Assembly: GCF_934643285.1 (NCBI RefSeq)
Contig: NZ_CAKUBT010000010.1
Coordinates: forward strand, 15,586-79,585
Direction: 5' to 3'
Length of the DNA stretch: 64,000 nucleotides
From: an uncultured Ellagibacter sp.
GTDB taxonomy: Bacteria > Actinomycetota > Coriobacteriia > Coriobacteriales > Eggerthellaceae
The notes under the pieces were generated by a model. It was not told where the DNA came from, made no database searches, and saw only the letters and a list, made by a program, of their open reading frames with translations. Shown here one piece after another: positions 32,135-41,073 of the stretch. A program made the translations under genes and the position numbers. Each line of letters begins with the position of its first letter. The stretch's first letter is position 1.

Positions 32135-33265
32135 TTACTTATGCCAATCGACGAGGCAGGAGTCGAGGCCGGCGATGAGGGCTTCCTTGTCCATATGACG
32201 TCCGATGAAGCAGATCTTGTTCATGCGGTCGCCCACTTCAGGATCCCAGTCTTCCATAATCTCGGGGTACTCGGTGATCGCCTGCTGGCGCTCATCCTCG
32301 GTGGCGGCGTCGACGAACATGCTGCTCTCGTCCATCGTCATCTGGCGGCCCGCCTGCTCGAAGACGTATGCCGTGTCCGGATGTTCGGTCACCCACATGA
32401 TGCCCTTCGCGCGGATGATGCTCGTGGGCCACCCCTCCGCGTACTCGTTGAGTTTGTCGAGGTCAAATGGTTTGCGACGCTTGTAGATGAAGGTCTCGAT
32501 GTCGTACTCGAGAACCTCAGGGTCGTCGTGCTCCTCGGGATGTTCCATCGCGTCTGCCCAGGCGGCGGAGTTGTAGGCCTTTTCGAAGTCGAAGCGGTTC
32601 GTGTCGAGAAGCTCACTCATGGGAACGTCGCCGCGCGTCGCCTCCACGATGACTGCTTCCTTCTGTAGGCTGCGAACGATTGCCTTCAGCTCATCCATTT
32701 GCTCGGGCGTCACCTTGTCGGCCTTGTTCAGGATGAGCGTCGAGCAGAACTCGATCTGTTGGATGAGCAGGCTCTCGATGTCGTCCTCGTCGATGTCTTC
32801 CTCTAACAGGTCGCGCCCGCCGTTGAACTCGTCGTACATGCGCGCGCAGTCCACAACGGCCACGATGTTGTCCAAATCGAGCGGTGCGTGTCCCTCGTTT
32901 TTCGTCTGATCGCAGAAGTCGGAGATGATGTAGGCAATGGGAATCGGTTCGCAGATGCCCGATGCCTCGATGATGATGTAGTCGTACTTGCCCGCGTTCG
33001 CGATGTCGGTCAGCTGGTTTGCCAGGTCATCGGAAAGCGTGCAGCACAGACATCCATTCGTGAGTGGAATGAGGTCGCCATCCATCTCGGAGAACCCGTT
33101 CGAATCGATCAGCGCTGCGTCGACGTTCACCTCGCCGATGTCGTTCACGATGACCGCGGCGCGGATGCCTTCCTCGTTTGCGAGGATGTGGTTCAAAAGG
33201 GTGGTCTTGCCTGCTCCGAGGTATCCAGTGAGCAGGATGATTTTAATCGGCTTCTCTTCTTCCAT
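32135..33265 (-). CDS. CobW/COG0523-family GTP-binding metallochaperone
   Basis: The 376-aa G3E GTPase has Walker A TGYLGAGKTTLLN, the metal-binding CxCC motif in NGCLCCTL, a Walker B-like IIIEASGICEP and the guanine motif NKAD, followed by a C-terminal CobW_C-type domain (KGIMWVTEHPDTAYVFEQ). Family members insert or traffic zinc, cobalt or other metals. The acidic stretch EEDIDEDD and the histidine-containing EHPEEHDDPE could be metal ligands. No metal-responsive operator was recognised, so the metal is undetermined. Confidence 0.88.
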   Translation of the reverse strand: MEEEKPIKIILLTGYLGAGKTTLLNHILANEEGIRAAVIVNDIGEVNVDAALIDSNGFSEMDGDLIPLTNGCLCCTLSDDLANQLTDIANAGKYDYIIIEASGICEPIPIAYIISDFCDQTKNEGHAPLDLDNIVAVVDCARMYDEFNGGRDLLEEDIDEDDIESLLIQQIEFCSTLILNKADKVTPEQMDELKAIVRSLQKEAVIVEATRGDVPMSELLDTNRFDFEKAYNSAAWADAMEHPEEHDDPEVLEYDIETFIYKRRKPFDLDKLNEYAEGWPTSIIRAKGIMWVTEHPDTAYVFEQAGRQMTMDESSMFVDAATEDERQQAITEYPEIMEDWDPEVGDRMNKICFIGRHMDKEALIAGLDSCLVDWHK

Positions 33266-33544
33266 GAAGCGCTCCTTTGCAGTCGGCTCGTTTGCTTCAG
33301 TTTGCTGCCGACTACTTTACTCCAAAGGCACACTTCGCGCGGTCATCTCCATGTGAAACCGCCCGTAATCGAACAAAAGCTGTGGCTTTCGCGCAGCGCC
33401 TGCCGTATGCGGGACGGGCCTTGTCGGCTGCGATACAATGCAGGGACGAAACATGAATCGATGCCGGCCGCGCGAGGCTTTTCTTGCGCGGCCGCGTTGC
33501 GCATCCGCGCATTTCCCGTTCGCAGTATGCAGGAGAAGATACCT

Positions 33545-35929
33545 ATGCCCGTAGACATCGCCACGTTAAACGGCCCGCAGGCCGAAGCTGTCCAGTGCAC
33601 GGAAGGCCCGCTTTTGGTACTGGCGGGCGCAGGCTCGGGCAAGACGCGCGTACTTACCTACCGAATCGCCCATCTCGTGGAAGACCTGGATGTGGCGCCG
33701 TGGGAAATTCTTGCGATCACCTTCACCAACAAAGCTGCTGCCGAAATGCGCGAGCGCCTTCAGGGCATCATCGGGCCGCGGTGCCGCGGCATGTGGGTCT
33801 CCACCTTCCACAGCATGTGCGTGCGCATGTTGCGCGCCGACGCCGAGCGTCTCGGCTTCTCGAAGAGCTTCACCATCTACGACACCGACGACCAGAAGCG
33901 CCTGTACAAGGAAATCATGGCAGAGCTCGACATCGACCCGAAGCGCTTTCCCATAAACGCCCTCATGGGGCGCATCTCCCAGGCGAAAAACGAGCTCATC
34001 GTGCCGGGCGATTTCGAGAAGCAGGCGATCGACCCGGTGGGAAAGGTGGCCGCTCGCATCTACACACGCCTGCAGGAGCGCTTGCGTGCTGCGAACGCCT
34101 TCGACTTCGACGATCTGCTCGTGTATGCGTATCTGCTGCTGAAGAACCATCCCGATGTGCTCGAGGCCTATCAGGAGCGCTTCCGCTACATCATGGTGGA
34201 CGAATATCAGGACACTAACCATGCGCAGTACGCGATCACGGGGCTTTTGGCGCAGAAGTACAAAAACATCATGGTCGTGGGCGACGACGACCAGTCCATT
34301 TACTCGTGGCGCGGTGCCGACATTCGCAACATCCTCGAGTTCGAGCAGGATTATCCCAACTGCCACACGGTGAAGCTTGAGCAGAACTACCGCAGCGTGG
34401 GCAACGTGCTCGCCGCTGCGAACGCCGTCATCGCGAACAACCAGCATCGCAAGGCGAAAAAGCTCTTCACCTCCGCCGAGGACGGCGAGAAAATCCACGT
34501 CTATATGGCGACTGACGAGCGCGATGAGGGCCGTTGGATCGCGGGCGAGATCGAGAAGCGCCGCTCGGCTGGCATGTCGTACAACCAGATCGCCGTTTTC
34601 TACCGCACGAACGCGCAGTCGCGCATGCTTGAAGATATGCTTTTGCGCGCGGGCGTGCCCTACCGCATCGTCGGCGGCACGAAGTTCTTCGATCGCGCGG
34701 AGATTCGCGACGTCATGGCATACCTCACGCTGGTCGTGAACCCCGCCGACGACATTGCCGCAAAGCGCGTCATCAATGTGCCGCGCCGCGGAATCGGCAA
34801 GACCACCATCGAGCGCATCGAGCAGTTCGCCCGCGAGATGGGCATGACGTTCATGCAAGGCGCCGAGCTCGTCGTTCTCGATCCCGAGCTGCGCGCCTCG
34901 ACCCGTCGCGCGGTGGGGGAGTTCGTGGAGCTTATCAAGGAGGCTCAGGAGTATTCGGGCGAGCTGCGCCGCGTGGTGGAGATGATCGTCGATCGCGCGG
35001 GACTCATCTCTGCGCTCACCAACGAGAACACCGACGAGGCGCGCGGGCGCATCGAGAACATCCAGGAGTTCATGGGCGTTGTCGACGAGTTCTCGCAGAC
35101 GCATGAGGAGGACGACGCTGAGTTTGCGGCGCCGACGGAGGGGGATGCGGTTGCCGGCGACGCGGAGCCCGTGCGCGTGCTCCGTGGGGATTCCCTCGCC
35201 GACTTCATCGAGTGGGTCCGCCTGCGCACCGATTTGGACACCATGGGGGAGGACGGCAAGGCAGTCACGCTCATGACCGTGCACTCCTCAAAGGGTCTCG
35301 AGTTCGATTGCGTATTCACGGCGGGCATGGAGGAGACCCTTTTCCCGCACATGAACAGCGTGAACGACGCTGCGGGAATTGAGGAGGAGCGCAGGCTTGC
35401 CTACGTTGCGATCACCCGTGCGCGAAAGGTGCTCTACCTCACGTGCGCGCAGCAGCGCCAGATTTTCGGCCAGACGTCGGCGAACCCGGTATCGCGCTTC
35501 ATCCACGAGATTCCCGCCGAGCTGCGCCAAACGTCGGGATTGGGCTCTGCGGGCTTTTCCGGCACCGGCTGGGAGAAGCGCGGCAGCCGCCGAGGCATCG
35601 CGGGAAGCGGTACGGAGGCGGGTGGCGGCCGCGTGTTTGGGCGCTCGAGCGCGTCGGGAAGCGCAGGCCGTGGCGACCGCGATCGCGCAGGCCGAAGCGG
35701 GCATACGGGGTTGAGCGCTCACGGTTCGGGCAGCTACGTGAACCCGAAGGCGGGGAAGAAGGAAGCGGCGGGCGTCGCCTTCTCCGTCGGCGACGCGGTC
35801 GACCACAAGACATTCGGCCGCGGCAAGGTTGTGAAGGTCGACGGCGACACGCTCCACATCCGCTTCGCGAAAACCGGCCAGACGAAGAAGCTTCTGAAGG
35901 ACTACGCCCCCATCGTGAAGATCGGCTAG
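33545..35929 (+). CDS. pcrA: UvrD/PcrA-type ATP-dependent DNA helicase
   Basis: The 794-aa SF1A helicase has motif I LAGAGSGKTRVL, Ia FTNKAAAEMRER, II MVDEYQDTN, III VVGDDDQSIYSWRGA, IV QNYRS, V VTLMTVHSSKGLEF and VI VAITRARK, all in order. A glycine/arginine/serine-rich linker (about residues 675-730) joins the motor to a C-terminal Tudor-like RNA polymerase-binding module (VGDAVDHKTFGRGKVVKV). It unwinds DNA in excision repair and removes RecA or stalled polymerase. I start at ATG 33545 after AGGAGA; an in-frame ATG six codons upstream is weaker. The long upstream open frame lies over the divergent gene. Confidence 0.95.
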   Translation: MPVDIATLNGPQAEAVQCTEGPLLVLAGAGSGKTRVLTYRIAHLVEDLDVAPWEILAITFTNKAAAEMRERLQGIIGPRCRGMWVSTFHSMCVRMLRADAERLGFSKSFTIYDTDDQKRLYKEIMAELDIDPKRFPINALMGRISQAKNELIVPGDFEKQAIDPVGKVAARIYTRLQERLRAANAFDFDDLLVYAYLLLKNHPDVLEAYQERFRYIMVDEYQDTNHAQYAITGLLAQKYKNIMVVGDDDQSIYSWRGADIRNILEFEQDYPNCHTVKLEQNYRSVGNVLAAANAVIANNQHRKAKKLFTSAEDGEKIHVYMATDERDEGRWIAGEIEKRRSAGMSYNQIAVFYRTNAQSRMLEDMLLRAGVPYRIVGGTKFFDRAEIRDVMAYLTLVVNPADDIAAKRVINVPRRGIGKTTIERIEQFAREMGMTFMQGAELVVLDPELRASTRRAVGEFVELIKEAQEYSGELRRVVEMIVDRAGLISALTNENTDEARGRIENIQEFMGVVDEFSQTHEEDDAEFAAPTEGDAVAGDAEPVRVLRGDSLADFIEWVRLRTDLDTMGEDGKAVTLMTVHSSKGLEFDCVFTAGMEETLFPHMNSVNDAAGIEEERRLAYVAITRARKVLYLTCAQQRQIFGQTSANPVSRFIHEIPAELRQTSGLGSAGFSGTGWEKRGSRRGIAGSGTEAGGGRVFGRSSASGSAGRGDRDRAGRSGHTGLSAHGSGSYVNPKAGKKEAAGVAFSVGDAVDHKTFGRGKVVKVDGDTLHIRFAKTGQTKKLLKDYAPIVKIG

Positions 35930-35937
35930 TGCAGGCG

Positions 35938-35979
35938 AGGGGCTGCAAGGGAAGGCTCATCTCCCTGGCAGCCTCTTTG
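35938..35979 (+). terminator. Probable pcrA terminator
   Basis: AGGGGCTGC-A-AGGGA pairs with TCCCT-G-GCAGCC-T-CT (35938-35952 with 35962-35975) with small bulges, followed by TTTGC. Confidence 0.65.
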
Positions 35980-36092
35980 CTCAAGGGGGCGATGTGCCAT
36001 CGAGCACGGGCTTTCGGTTCGACTGCCGCTTTCCTTTAGCTTTAATGCTTCTTGACCGCATGGCTGCCAAGAAGACTCGACCCTGTCTCTCC

Positions 36093-36121
36093 TTGCGAAC
36101 AAGTAGAGATACAAGTATACT
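36093..36121 (+). promoter_or_regulatory. Toxin-antitoxin promoter
   Basis: TTGCGA (36093-36098), a 17-base spacer and TATACT (36116-36121) precede the antitoxin gene. The -10 box lies inside the inverted repeat at 36111-36136. Confidence 0.65.
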
Positions 36122-36136
36122 TGGTTCTATACTTGT
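36111..36136. promoter_or_regulatory. Inverted-repeat operator of the toxin-antitoxin operon
   Basis: ACAAGTATA (36111-36119) and TATACTTGT (36128-36136) are exact 9-bp complements with an eight-base spacer. The site overlaps the -10 box and ends 18 bases before the antitoxin start, as expected for autorepression by an RHH antitoxin-toxin complex. Confidence 0.72.
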
Positions 36137-36154
36137 TGTTGTAAGGAGGGTGCG

Positions 36155-36397
36155 ATGCCCCAGCTGTCCTTGTATCTCGATGACGAAACAATGGAATCTT
36201 TGCGTGATGGTGCAGGTCGCGAGCGTGTTTCGCTGTCCCAATACGCTCGCTGTCTTATTCAAAACCGGGCGGAATCGGCGTGGCCTGCGGGCTTTTGGGA
36301 AACATACGGCGCACTTGATGATCCGACGTTCGTCGAGCCGCTTGAGCTGGATGCTTCGTTGGACGATTCCATTTCGTTCGATTCTCCGTTTGAGTAG
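36155..36397 (+). CDS. Ribbon-helix-helix antitoxin of a VapBC-like module
   Basis: The 80-aa product has a short N-terminal strand (PQLSLYLDD) and two helices (ETMESLRDGAGRERVSLSQYARCLIQNR) of the MetJ/Arc/CopG fold, then an acidic C-terminal tail (ALDDPTFVEPLELDASLDDSISFDSPFE) suited to block the toxin. TAAGGAGGGTGCG is a strong ribosome site. The order antitoxin then toxin, the ten-base gap and the operator upstream are typical of type II modules. Base composition is lower in GC than its neighbours, suggesting acquisition. Confidence 0.82.
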   Translation: MPQLSLYLDDETMESLRDGAGRERVSLSQYARCLIQNRAESAWPAGFWETYGALDDPTFVEPLELDASLDDSISFDSPFE

Positions 36398-36407
36398 GCG
36401 GTGCGTT

Positions 36408-36809
36408 GTGTACTTTCTCGACTCTTGCGTTTGCATTGAATTCATGCGCGGACGGATGCCTTACCTGTACAACCTTTTGCGAAGAAGCGATCCGCGCCTG
36501 TTCAAAGTGCCTTCTGTTGTGGAGGCGGAGCTTTTGCTCGGAGCAGAGAAAAGCGCTCGCATGGAAGAGAATCGCTTGCTTGTCGAGCAGTTTCTTCTTC
36601 CCTTCGAAGTCGTTTCCTTCGACTCCGGAGCTGCGCGGGAATACGCGACCATTCGTGCGCAACTGGAATCAAAAGGGCAGCTCATCGGCCCGAACGATAT
36701 GCTCATTGCCGCTACAGCGCGCTCGCGCAACGCCACGCTGGTGACGCGTAATGCAAGGGAGTTCAAGCGCGTGCCAGGGCTGAAGCTGGAAGAGTGGGCC
36801 GAGGAGTAG
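36408..36809 (+). CDS. PIN-domain ribonuclease toxin (VapC-like)
   Basis: The 133-aa product has the PIN layout: FLDSCVCIEFMRG with D5, VPSVVEAELLLGAE with E41, IGPNDMLIAATARS with D97 and VTRNAREFKRVPGLKLEEW with E118. VapC toxins cleave tRNA or rRNA when the antitoxin is lost. The usual DTN after the first strand is DSC here, and the fourth acidic position is Glu rather than Asp; both are seen in functional family members. GTG 36408 follows AGTAGGCGG. Confidence 0.85.
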   Translation: MYFLDSCVCIEFMRGRMPYLYNLLRRSDPRLFKVPSVVEAELLLGAEKSARMEENRLLVEQFLLPFEVVSFDSGAAREYATIRAQLESKGQLIGPNDMLIAATARSRNATLVTRNAREFKRVPGLKLEEWAEE

Positions 36810-36845
36810 GGTGGTTTTCCAAATCTGGCTTCGGTGGGATGCCCT

Positions 36846-38477
36846 CTAGCCCCTGTTCAGGCAGCTTTCGCAGTAGGCGCAGGCGGCGGGGGTGGCGGCG
36901 AGGCCCCCGAGGGCGCTTTCACGCAGCTCGAAGGGGAGGCTCTTGCCCACAGCGAACATCGCATCGACCGTCTGGTCGAAGTCGACGAGGTTCCCGATAC
37001 CCGCAAGGGCGATCTCCGCACTCACGAGCGCAACGGCGGCACCTGCCGCGTTTCGCTTCTGGCAGGGCACTTCCACCAGTCCCGCCACGGGGTCGCAGAC
37101 GAGCCCCATCAGGCTGGTGAGTGCGTTCGCGGCAGCGTTCAGGCACTGCGCGGGCGTGCCCCCGGCAAGCTCGCAGGTTGCCGCAGCGGCCATGGCGCAT
37201 GCGGCGCCCACCTCCGCCTGGCAGCCGCCCTCGGCGCCCGACACGGTGGCGTTTCTCGTGATGAGGTATCCCACGGCGGCCGCGCAGGAAAGCCCGCGAG
37301 CCAGGTCTTCATCGGTGAATCCGCGCTCTTCTCCGAGTGCCATGAGCACACCGGGGACGACGCCCGCACTGCCCGCAGTGGGCGCGGCGACGATGCGGCC
37401 CATCGACGCGTTCGTCTCAAGGACGGCCATCGCGTAGGTCGCCGCCTTCGCCGTCAAATCGCCGCAGACGCTTCTCCCGGACGCATGGAGCGCGCGCATC
37501 CGTTGCGCCTCGCTGCCCAAAAGGCCGCCCATGGACTCGGCCGGTTCTTCGATCGGCCGCAGCGTTGAGGCGCGCATTGCGCTAAGCGCGCGCTTGAGGT
37601 ACTCCTGCGTGTCGGCGGCGCACCCCTGCGACGCGCACAGGGCCTCTTCTCGGGCGCAGAATGCTTGCGAGATGGTCGATTCATGAGCATCGCACCAGTT
37701 CAAGAGCTCTTTCCCGCTTGCAAAATCGAGCGCTTCGAAGTTTATGAGCGCCTGCCCCTCGTCGATGTTGTCGCCTTTCGCGCTTTCACCCTCGGAAGCT
37801 GTGCTGTCGGCGGGAATCACGCGCACGTCGAAGATGCCGGGGTGCTCGGCGATCGCGCGGCGCACCTTGTCGCTCACCCGCTGGTCGCACTCGAGCACGG
37901 TGTAGGCTACCTGGCCGCGCCTTTCGCGGAACATGCGCGTCGTCGCGATGTTTACACCTTCATCCGATAGGCACCTTGCGATATGGGCGAGCACGCCCGC
38001 TTCGTCTCGCTGTCGTACGACGACGCTCGTGTGCTCGCCGGTGATATGCACGTCGATGCCGTCGAGGCGGGTGATCACGGCCGCGCCGCCGCCGATGCTC
38101 TCGCCGCGCACGCAAACCGTGCAGCCCGCCTCGTCAGTCACGGTGACGTCGATCGTGTTGGGGTGCGCGAAATCGTCGGCCTGGGGGTCGGGGGTGAAGG
38201 AGAAGACGAGCCCCTTTGCGGAGGCCCAGCGGAAGGAGTCGCGAACGCGCAGGTCATCAGCGGCAAACCCAAGCATGCCCGCGACGAGGGCCTTATCGGT
38301 GCCGTGGCCTTGGTAGGTGTGTGCGAACGACCCCAAGAGACGAAACTCCGCCTTTTGGGGAGCCGACCCGCAGAGGTTTCTCGCCATGAGCGCGATGCGC
38401 AGCGCCCCTGCCGTATGCGAGGAGGAGGGTCCGACCATGATCGGGCCGATGATGTCGCGAAGTCCAAGCGTTTTCAT
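36846..38477 (-). CDS. sdaA: L-serine dehydratase, iron-sulfur type, single-chain
   Basis: The 543-aa enzyme deaminates L-serine to pyruvate and ammonia using a 4Fe-4S cluster. The N-terminal part equals the beta chain (GPIMVGPSSSHTAGALRIA; an ACT-like domain with HTSVVVRQRDEAGVLAHIA). The C-terminal part, from about residue 265, equals the alpha chain (MGRIVAAPTAGSAGVVPGVL). Cluster cysteines are in GAEGGCQAEVG and CDPVAGLVEVPCQKRN. Many anaerobes split this into sdaAA and sdaAB. The start follows AGGAGCTCATTCCC; the longer frame upstream is unsupported. With glyA it sets serine flux. Confidence 0.94.
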   Translation of the reverse strand: MKTLGLRDIIGPIMVGPSSSHTAGALRIALMARNLCGSAPQKAEFRLLGSFAHTYQGHGTDKALVAGMLGFAADDLRVRDSFRWASAKGLVFSFTPDPQADDFAHPNTIDVTVTDEAGCTVCVRGESIGGGAAVITRLDGIDVHITGEHTSVVVRQRDEAGVLAHIARCLSDEGVNIATTRMFRERRGQVAYTVLECDQRVSDKVRRAIAEHPGIFDVRVIPADSTASEGESAKGDNIDEGQALINFEALDFASGKELLNWCDAHESTISQAFCAREEALCASQGCAADTQEYLKRALSAMRASTLRPIEEPAESMGGLLGSEAQRMRALHASGRSVCGDLTAKAATYAMAVLETNASMGRIVAAPTAGSAGVVPGVLMALGEERGFTDEDLARGLSCAAAVGYLITRNATVSGAEGGCQAEVGAACAMAAAATCELAGGTPAQCLNAAANALTSLMGLVCDPVAGLVEVPCQKRNAAGAAVALVSAEIALAGIGNLVDFDQTVDAMFAVGKSLPFELRESALGGLAATPAACAYCESCLNRG

Positions 38478-38918
38478 GGGAATGAGCTCCTGTTTCTCCT
38501 CGGTTTGATGTTGTCGCGTGCGTCTTGCGGAATGACGTGTGCGTTGCGTGCAGCGTGTGCAAAGCCGCCCGCGGCATGCGCAATGGCGTGAGCGTTGCGC
38601 GTGATGTGTCGCAACAAGCATCCTCAACTTCCGTTTCGAGATGCGCATCGCCGTGCCGATTCCATCAACACTATATATCAGTTGCGTTGGGGCAAAGGGG
38701 GTGGAAAGCGCGAGCTCGCAAGCGCAGAGGCTCCGCGACCTGCAATCCCTTTCACGCCGACACCTGGCGCGATTGCGTTTCCGAGCTCGCGCGATGCGGG
38801 GTGTGCGTTATACTGTTCGGGCATTTTCAACATCCCGCCGAGAGCGCTCAGGTTAGCTGCGCACCGCGACGAACGTTGCCGCTTTGAGCTGCGCGGCGGA
38901 GAAGCAAGGAGAGAGAAC
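38478..38918. other. Gene-free 441-bp divergent region between sdaA and ppaC
   Basis: The region must hold the promoters for sdaA (leftward) and ppaC (rightward). A TATACT at 38814-38819 is a candidate -10 for ppaC, and an AT-rich TATATATC patch near 38671 reads on the - strand as a possible -10 for sdaA. Short direct repeats built on GCGTTGCG and GTGCG occur around 38530-38620. No credible small gene is seen. Confidence 0.5.
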
Positions 38919-39857
38919 ATGTCATCGATCATCGTCGTCGGTCACAAAAACCCTGATAACGACGCCATCAGCGCGGCTGTCGGGTATGCATACCTGAAAA
39001 ACGAACTCGCGCGCCGCGCGGGCGAAGAGGCAGCATACGAGCCGGTGCGCCTGGGCCCGCTCCCCCCCGAGACCGAGTGGATCATGGGCGAGCGCGGCAT
39101 CGAGCAGCCCCGGCTCATCGAGTCGGTTCCCGAGGGCGCTAAGGTAATCCTCGTCGATCACAACGAGTTGCTCCAGTCCGTGGACGGCCTTAACACCGAC
39201 GACCTCGTTGAAGTTGTCGACCACCATCGCTTGGGCGGCCTTACCACCGCACAGCCGATTCGCGTGAACGTGAAGCCCGTCGGCTCCACCGCCGCCATCG
39301 TCGCGCGCGAGTTCGAAATCGAGGGCGTGGAGCTTCCCGAGTCCATCGCCGCGCTCCTGCTCGGCGCGATGCTTACCGACACCGTTATCATGAAGTCGCC
39401 CACCACGACCGATTTCGACCGCGACATGATTGCGCGCACGGCCAAGACCTTGGGCGTCGATCCCGTCGAATACGGAATGGACATCTTCAAGTGCCGCTCG
39501 AACCCTGCCGAGCTTCCTATCGACAAGCTGGTGAACGCCGATGCGAAGGAATTCGAACTCAAGAACGGCAACAAGGTCTACATCGGCCAGTTCGAGACCG
39601 TCGACCTGAAGGCGGTGCTCGGCCGCGAAGCTGAGATTCGCGAGGCCATCAAAGCGCTCGTCGCCGAAAAGGGTTACCAGTTCGTGCTGTTCTTCGCGAC
39701 CGATATCCTCGCCGAGGGTTCGCAGTTCATCTGCGAGGGCGATACGCAGTTCGTCTCCGACGTGTTCGGCGTGAACTTGAACGACGGCGAAAGCGCCTGG
39801 ATGCCCGGCGTGCTTTCCCGCAAGAAGCAGGTCGCGGCTCCCATTCTCGCTGCGTAA
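38919..39857 (+). CDS. ppaC: Manganese-dependent inorganic pyrophosphatase (family II)
   Basis: The 312-aa DHH-family enzyme hydrolyses pyrophosphate. Metal-binding motifs are VVGHKNPDNDAISAA, VDHNE and EVVDHHRLGG, with the C-terminal DHHA2 domain ending in VLSRKKQVAAPIL (SRKKQ phosphate-binding signature). No CBS domains are inserted, so it is the short, unregulated type. GCAAGGAGAGAGAAC precedes ATG 38919; the frame is open far upstream but without family similarity. Confidence 0.96.
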   Translation: MSSIIVVGHKNPDNDAISAAVGYAYLKNELARRAGEEAAYEPVRLGPLPPETEWIMGERGIEQPRLIESVPEGAKVILVDHNELLQSVDGLNTDDLVEVVDHHRLGGLTTAQPIRVNVKPVGSTAAIVAREFEIEGVELPESIAALLLGAMLTDTVIMKSPTTTDFDRDMIARTAKTLGVDPVEYGMDIFKCRSNPAELPIDKLVNADAKEFELKNGNKVYIGQFETVDLKAVLGREAEIREAIKALVAEKGYQFVLFFATDILAEGSQFICEGDTQFVSDVFGVNLNDGESAWMPGVLSRKKQVAAPILAA

Positions 39858-39899
39858 GAAGGCGCGTCCGCGAAGGTGGATGCTCGCTCTTTTAGCGAC

Positions 39900-39944
39900 A
39901 AGGCCCCGATGTCTCGCGCAAATCCGCGCAGGCGTCGGGGCCTT
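39900..39944 (+). terminator. Stem-loop after ppaC
   Basis: AAGGCCCCGA (39900-39909) pairs perfectly with TCGGGGCCTT (39935-39944), with an inner GCGC stem. The T-run is short (CCTTG), so termination may be partial. Confidence 0.65.
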
Positions 39945-40077
39945 GTGCGTGCGCGAGCGACTTTGACGATATTGGGGCTGTCCCTGCGGGGCGGCCGTTG
40001 CAGGGGCGATATTGCACAGGCATCTTAGCGCAAACCTGCGGGGCGGTCGCGCCAAGTCCCCGCCACACGTTCGGGCG

Positions 40078-40956
40078 CTATTCCTCCCAACGTTTCGCCA
40101 CGTAGTCGAGCAGGAACTCGTAGAATCGCTGTGCTTCGGAATCCGGGGTGCAGCGGCTCGTCTTCGCAACGATGACATCGCGCGTGAACTCGGTTTCCCG
40201 CAGATGGACGAGGCGGCACGATGCGGGATCGAGGTCGCCCCAGCTGTGGTCGGGCCAAAATCCCACGCCAAGCCCGAGGCCGATCATCTTCTTCACGACG
40301 AGGGGATTGTCGCTTTCAAACGCGATATGCGGCGTGAAGGCGCGCCGCGTGCAGAAGGTGTCGCACACCTCGCGAAAGCGGCGCGAGCCGGCGAGCGCGA
40401 TGAACCGCTCGCTTGCGAAGTCGGAAAGCGAGGCGGTTTCCCCAAGCGTGCTGCCTGCGGGAACGGCGATGCCGATGCGCTCGGAGAAAGGCGTCTTCTC
40501 GGTGGCGTTCTCCACGGTGCTCGAGCCGCGCGGCGTGACGGTTGTCACGATGACATCGCGATGCCGCTCGCGCTCGTCCTGCGTGATCTCGAACGAGACG
40601 TGCGGGTTGAGCTCGCTGTAGGCGGCGATGCCGTCAATGGCTACCCCGGATGCCGCATGGACGCCGACGCGGACCACACCCTGCTCGCCCTGTTGGAAAA
40701 GCTGCACGTCGCGCGTCACGTTCTCGAGGGTTTCCATCGCCGGCTTCACGCGGTCGCGAACGTAGGCGCCGGCGGGGGAGAGGCGGATGCCGCGCCCCGC
40801 ACGCTCGAATAGGCTCACGCCGAGCTCCTGCTCGAGCCGGTGGATCGACTGAGAAAGCGCAGGCTGTGCGATGTGGAGCTGCTTGGCCGTGTTGGTCATG
40901 TGCTCGCTTTCGGCTACGGCGAGGAAGTATTTCAGCTGAAGCAGTTCCATGGGCAT
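40078..40956 (-). CDS. LysR-family transcriptional regulator
   Basis: The 292-aa protein has the N-terminal winged helix (LLQLKYFLAVAESEHMTNTAKQLHIAQPALSQSIHRLEQELG, roughly residues 4-45) and a periplasmic-binding-protein-like effector domain from about residue 90 to 290. A second ATG two codons in (MELLQLKYF) is an equally good start. It is divergent from the PQ-loop gene across a 117-bp AT-rich gap, so it probably controls that gene and itself. The effector is unknown. Confidence 0.92.
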   Translation of the reverse strand: MPMELLQLKYFLAVAESEHMTNTAKQLHIAQPALSQSIHRLEQELGVSLFERAGRGIRLSPAGAYVRDRVKPAMETLENVTRDVQLFQQGEQGVVRVGVHAASGVAIDGIAAYSELNPHVSFEITQDERERHRDVIVTTVTPRGSSTVENATEKTPFSERIGIAVPAGSTLGETASLSDFASERFIALAGSRRFREVCDTFCTRRAFTPHIAFESDNPLVVKKMIGLGLGVGFWPDHSWGDLDPASCRLVHLRETEFTRDVIVAKTSRCTPDSEAQRFYEFLLDYVAKRWEE

Positions 40957-41073
40957 CCCAATTCAATAACGGATTACTTATCGGTTTCATCTTAAAGATA
41001 TATTAGACATTATCAAGAAGACGCCTACTATAAGCAAAGATATAACGATGCTCGATTCGGGAGATGATTTTCC
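40957..41073. promoter_or_regulatory. AT-rich divergent control region for the LysR and PQ-loop genes
   Basis: The gap is much richer in A/T than its surroundings. It contains imperfect dyads including ATAA-N8-TTAT (about 40970-40985) and GATAT...ATTATC, in the style of LysR T-N11-A sites. The exact operator cannot be fixed by eye. Confidence 0.5.

Noticed and set aside
33566..35284. 572-codon antisense frame within pcrA
   Set aside because: It is the complement of a fully conserved helicase gene; GC-rich codon bias produces such shadows.
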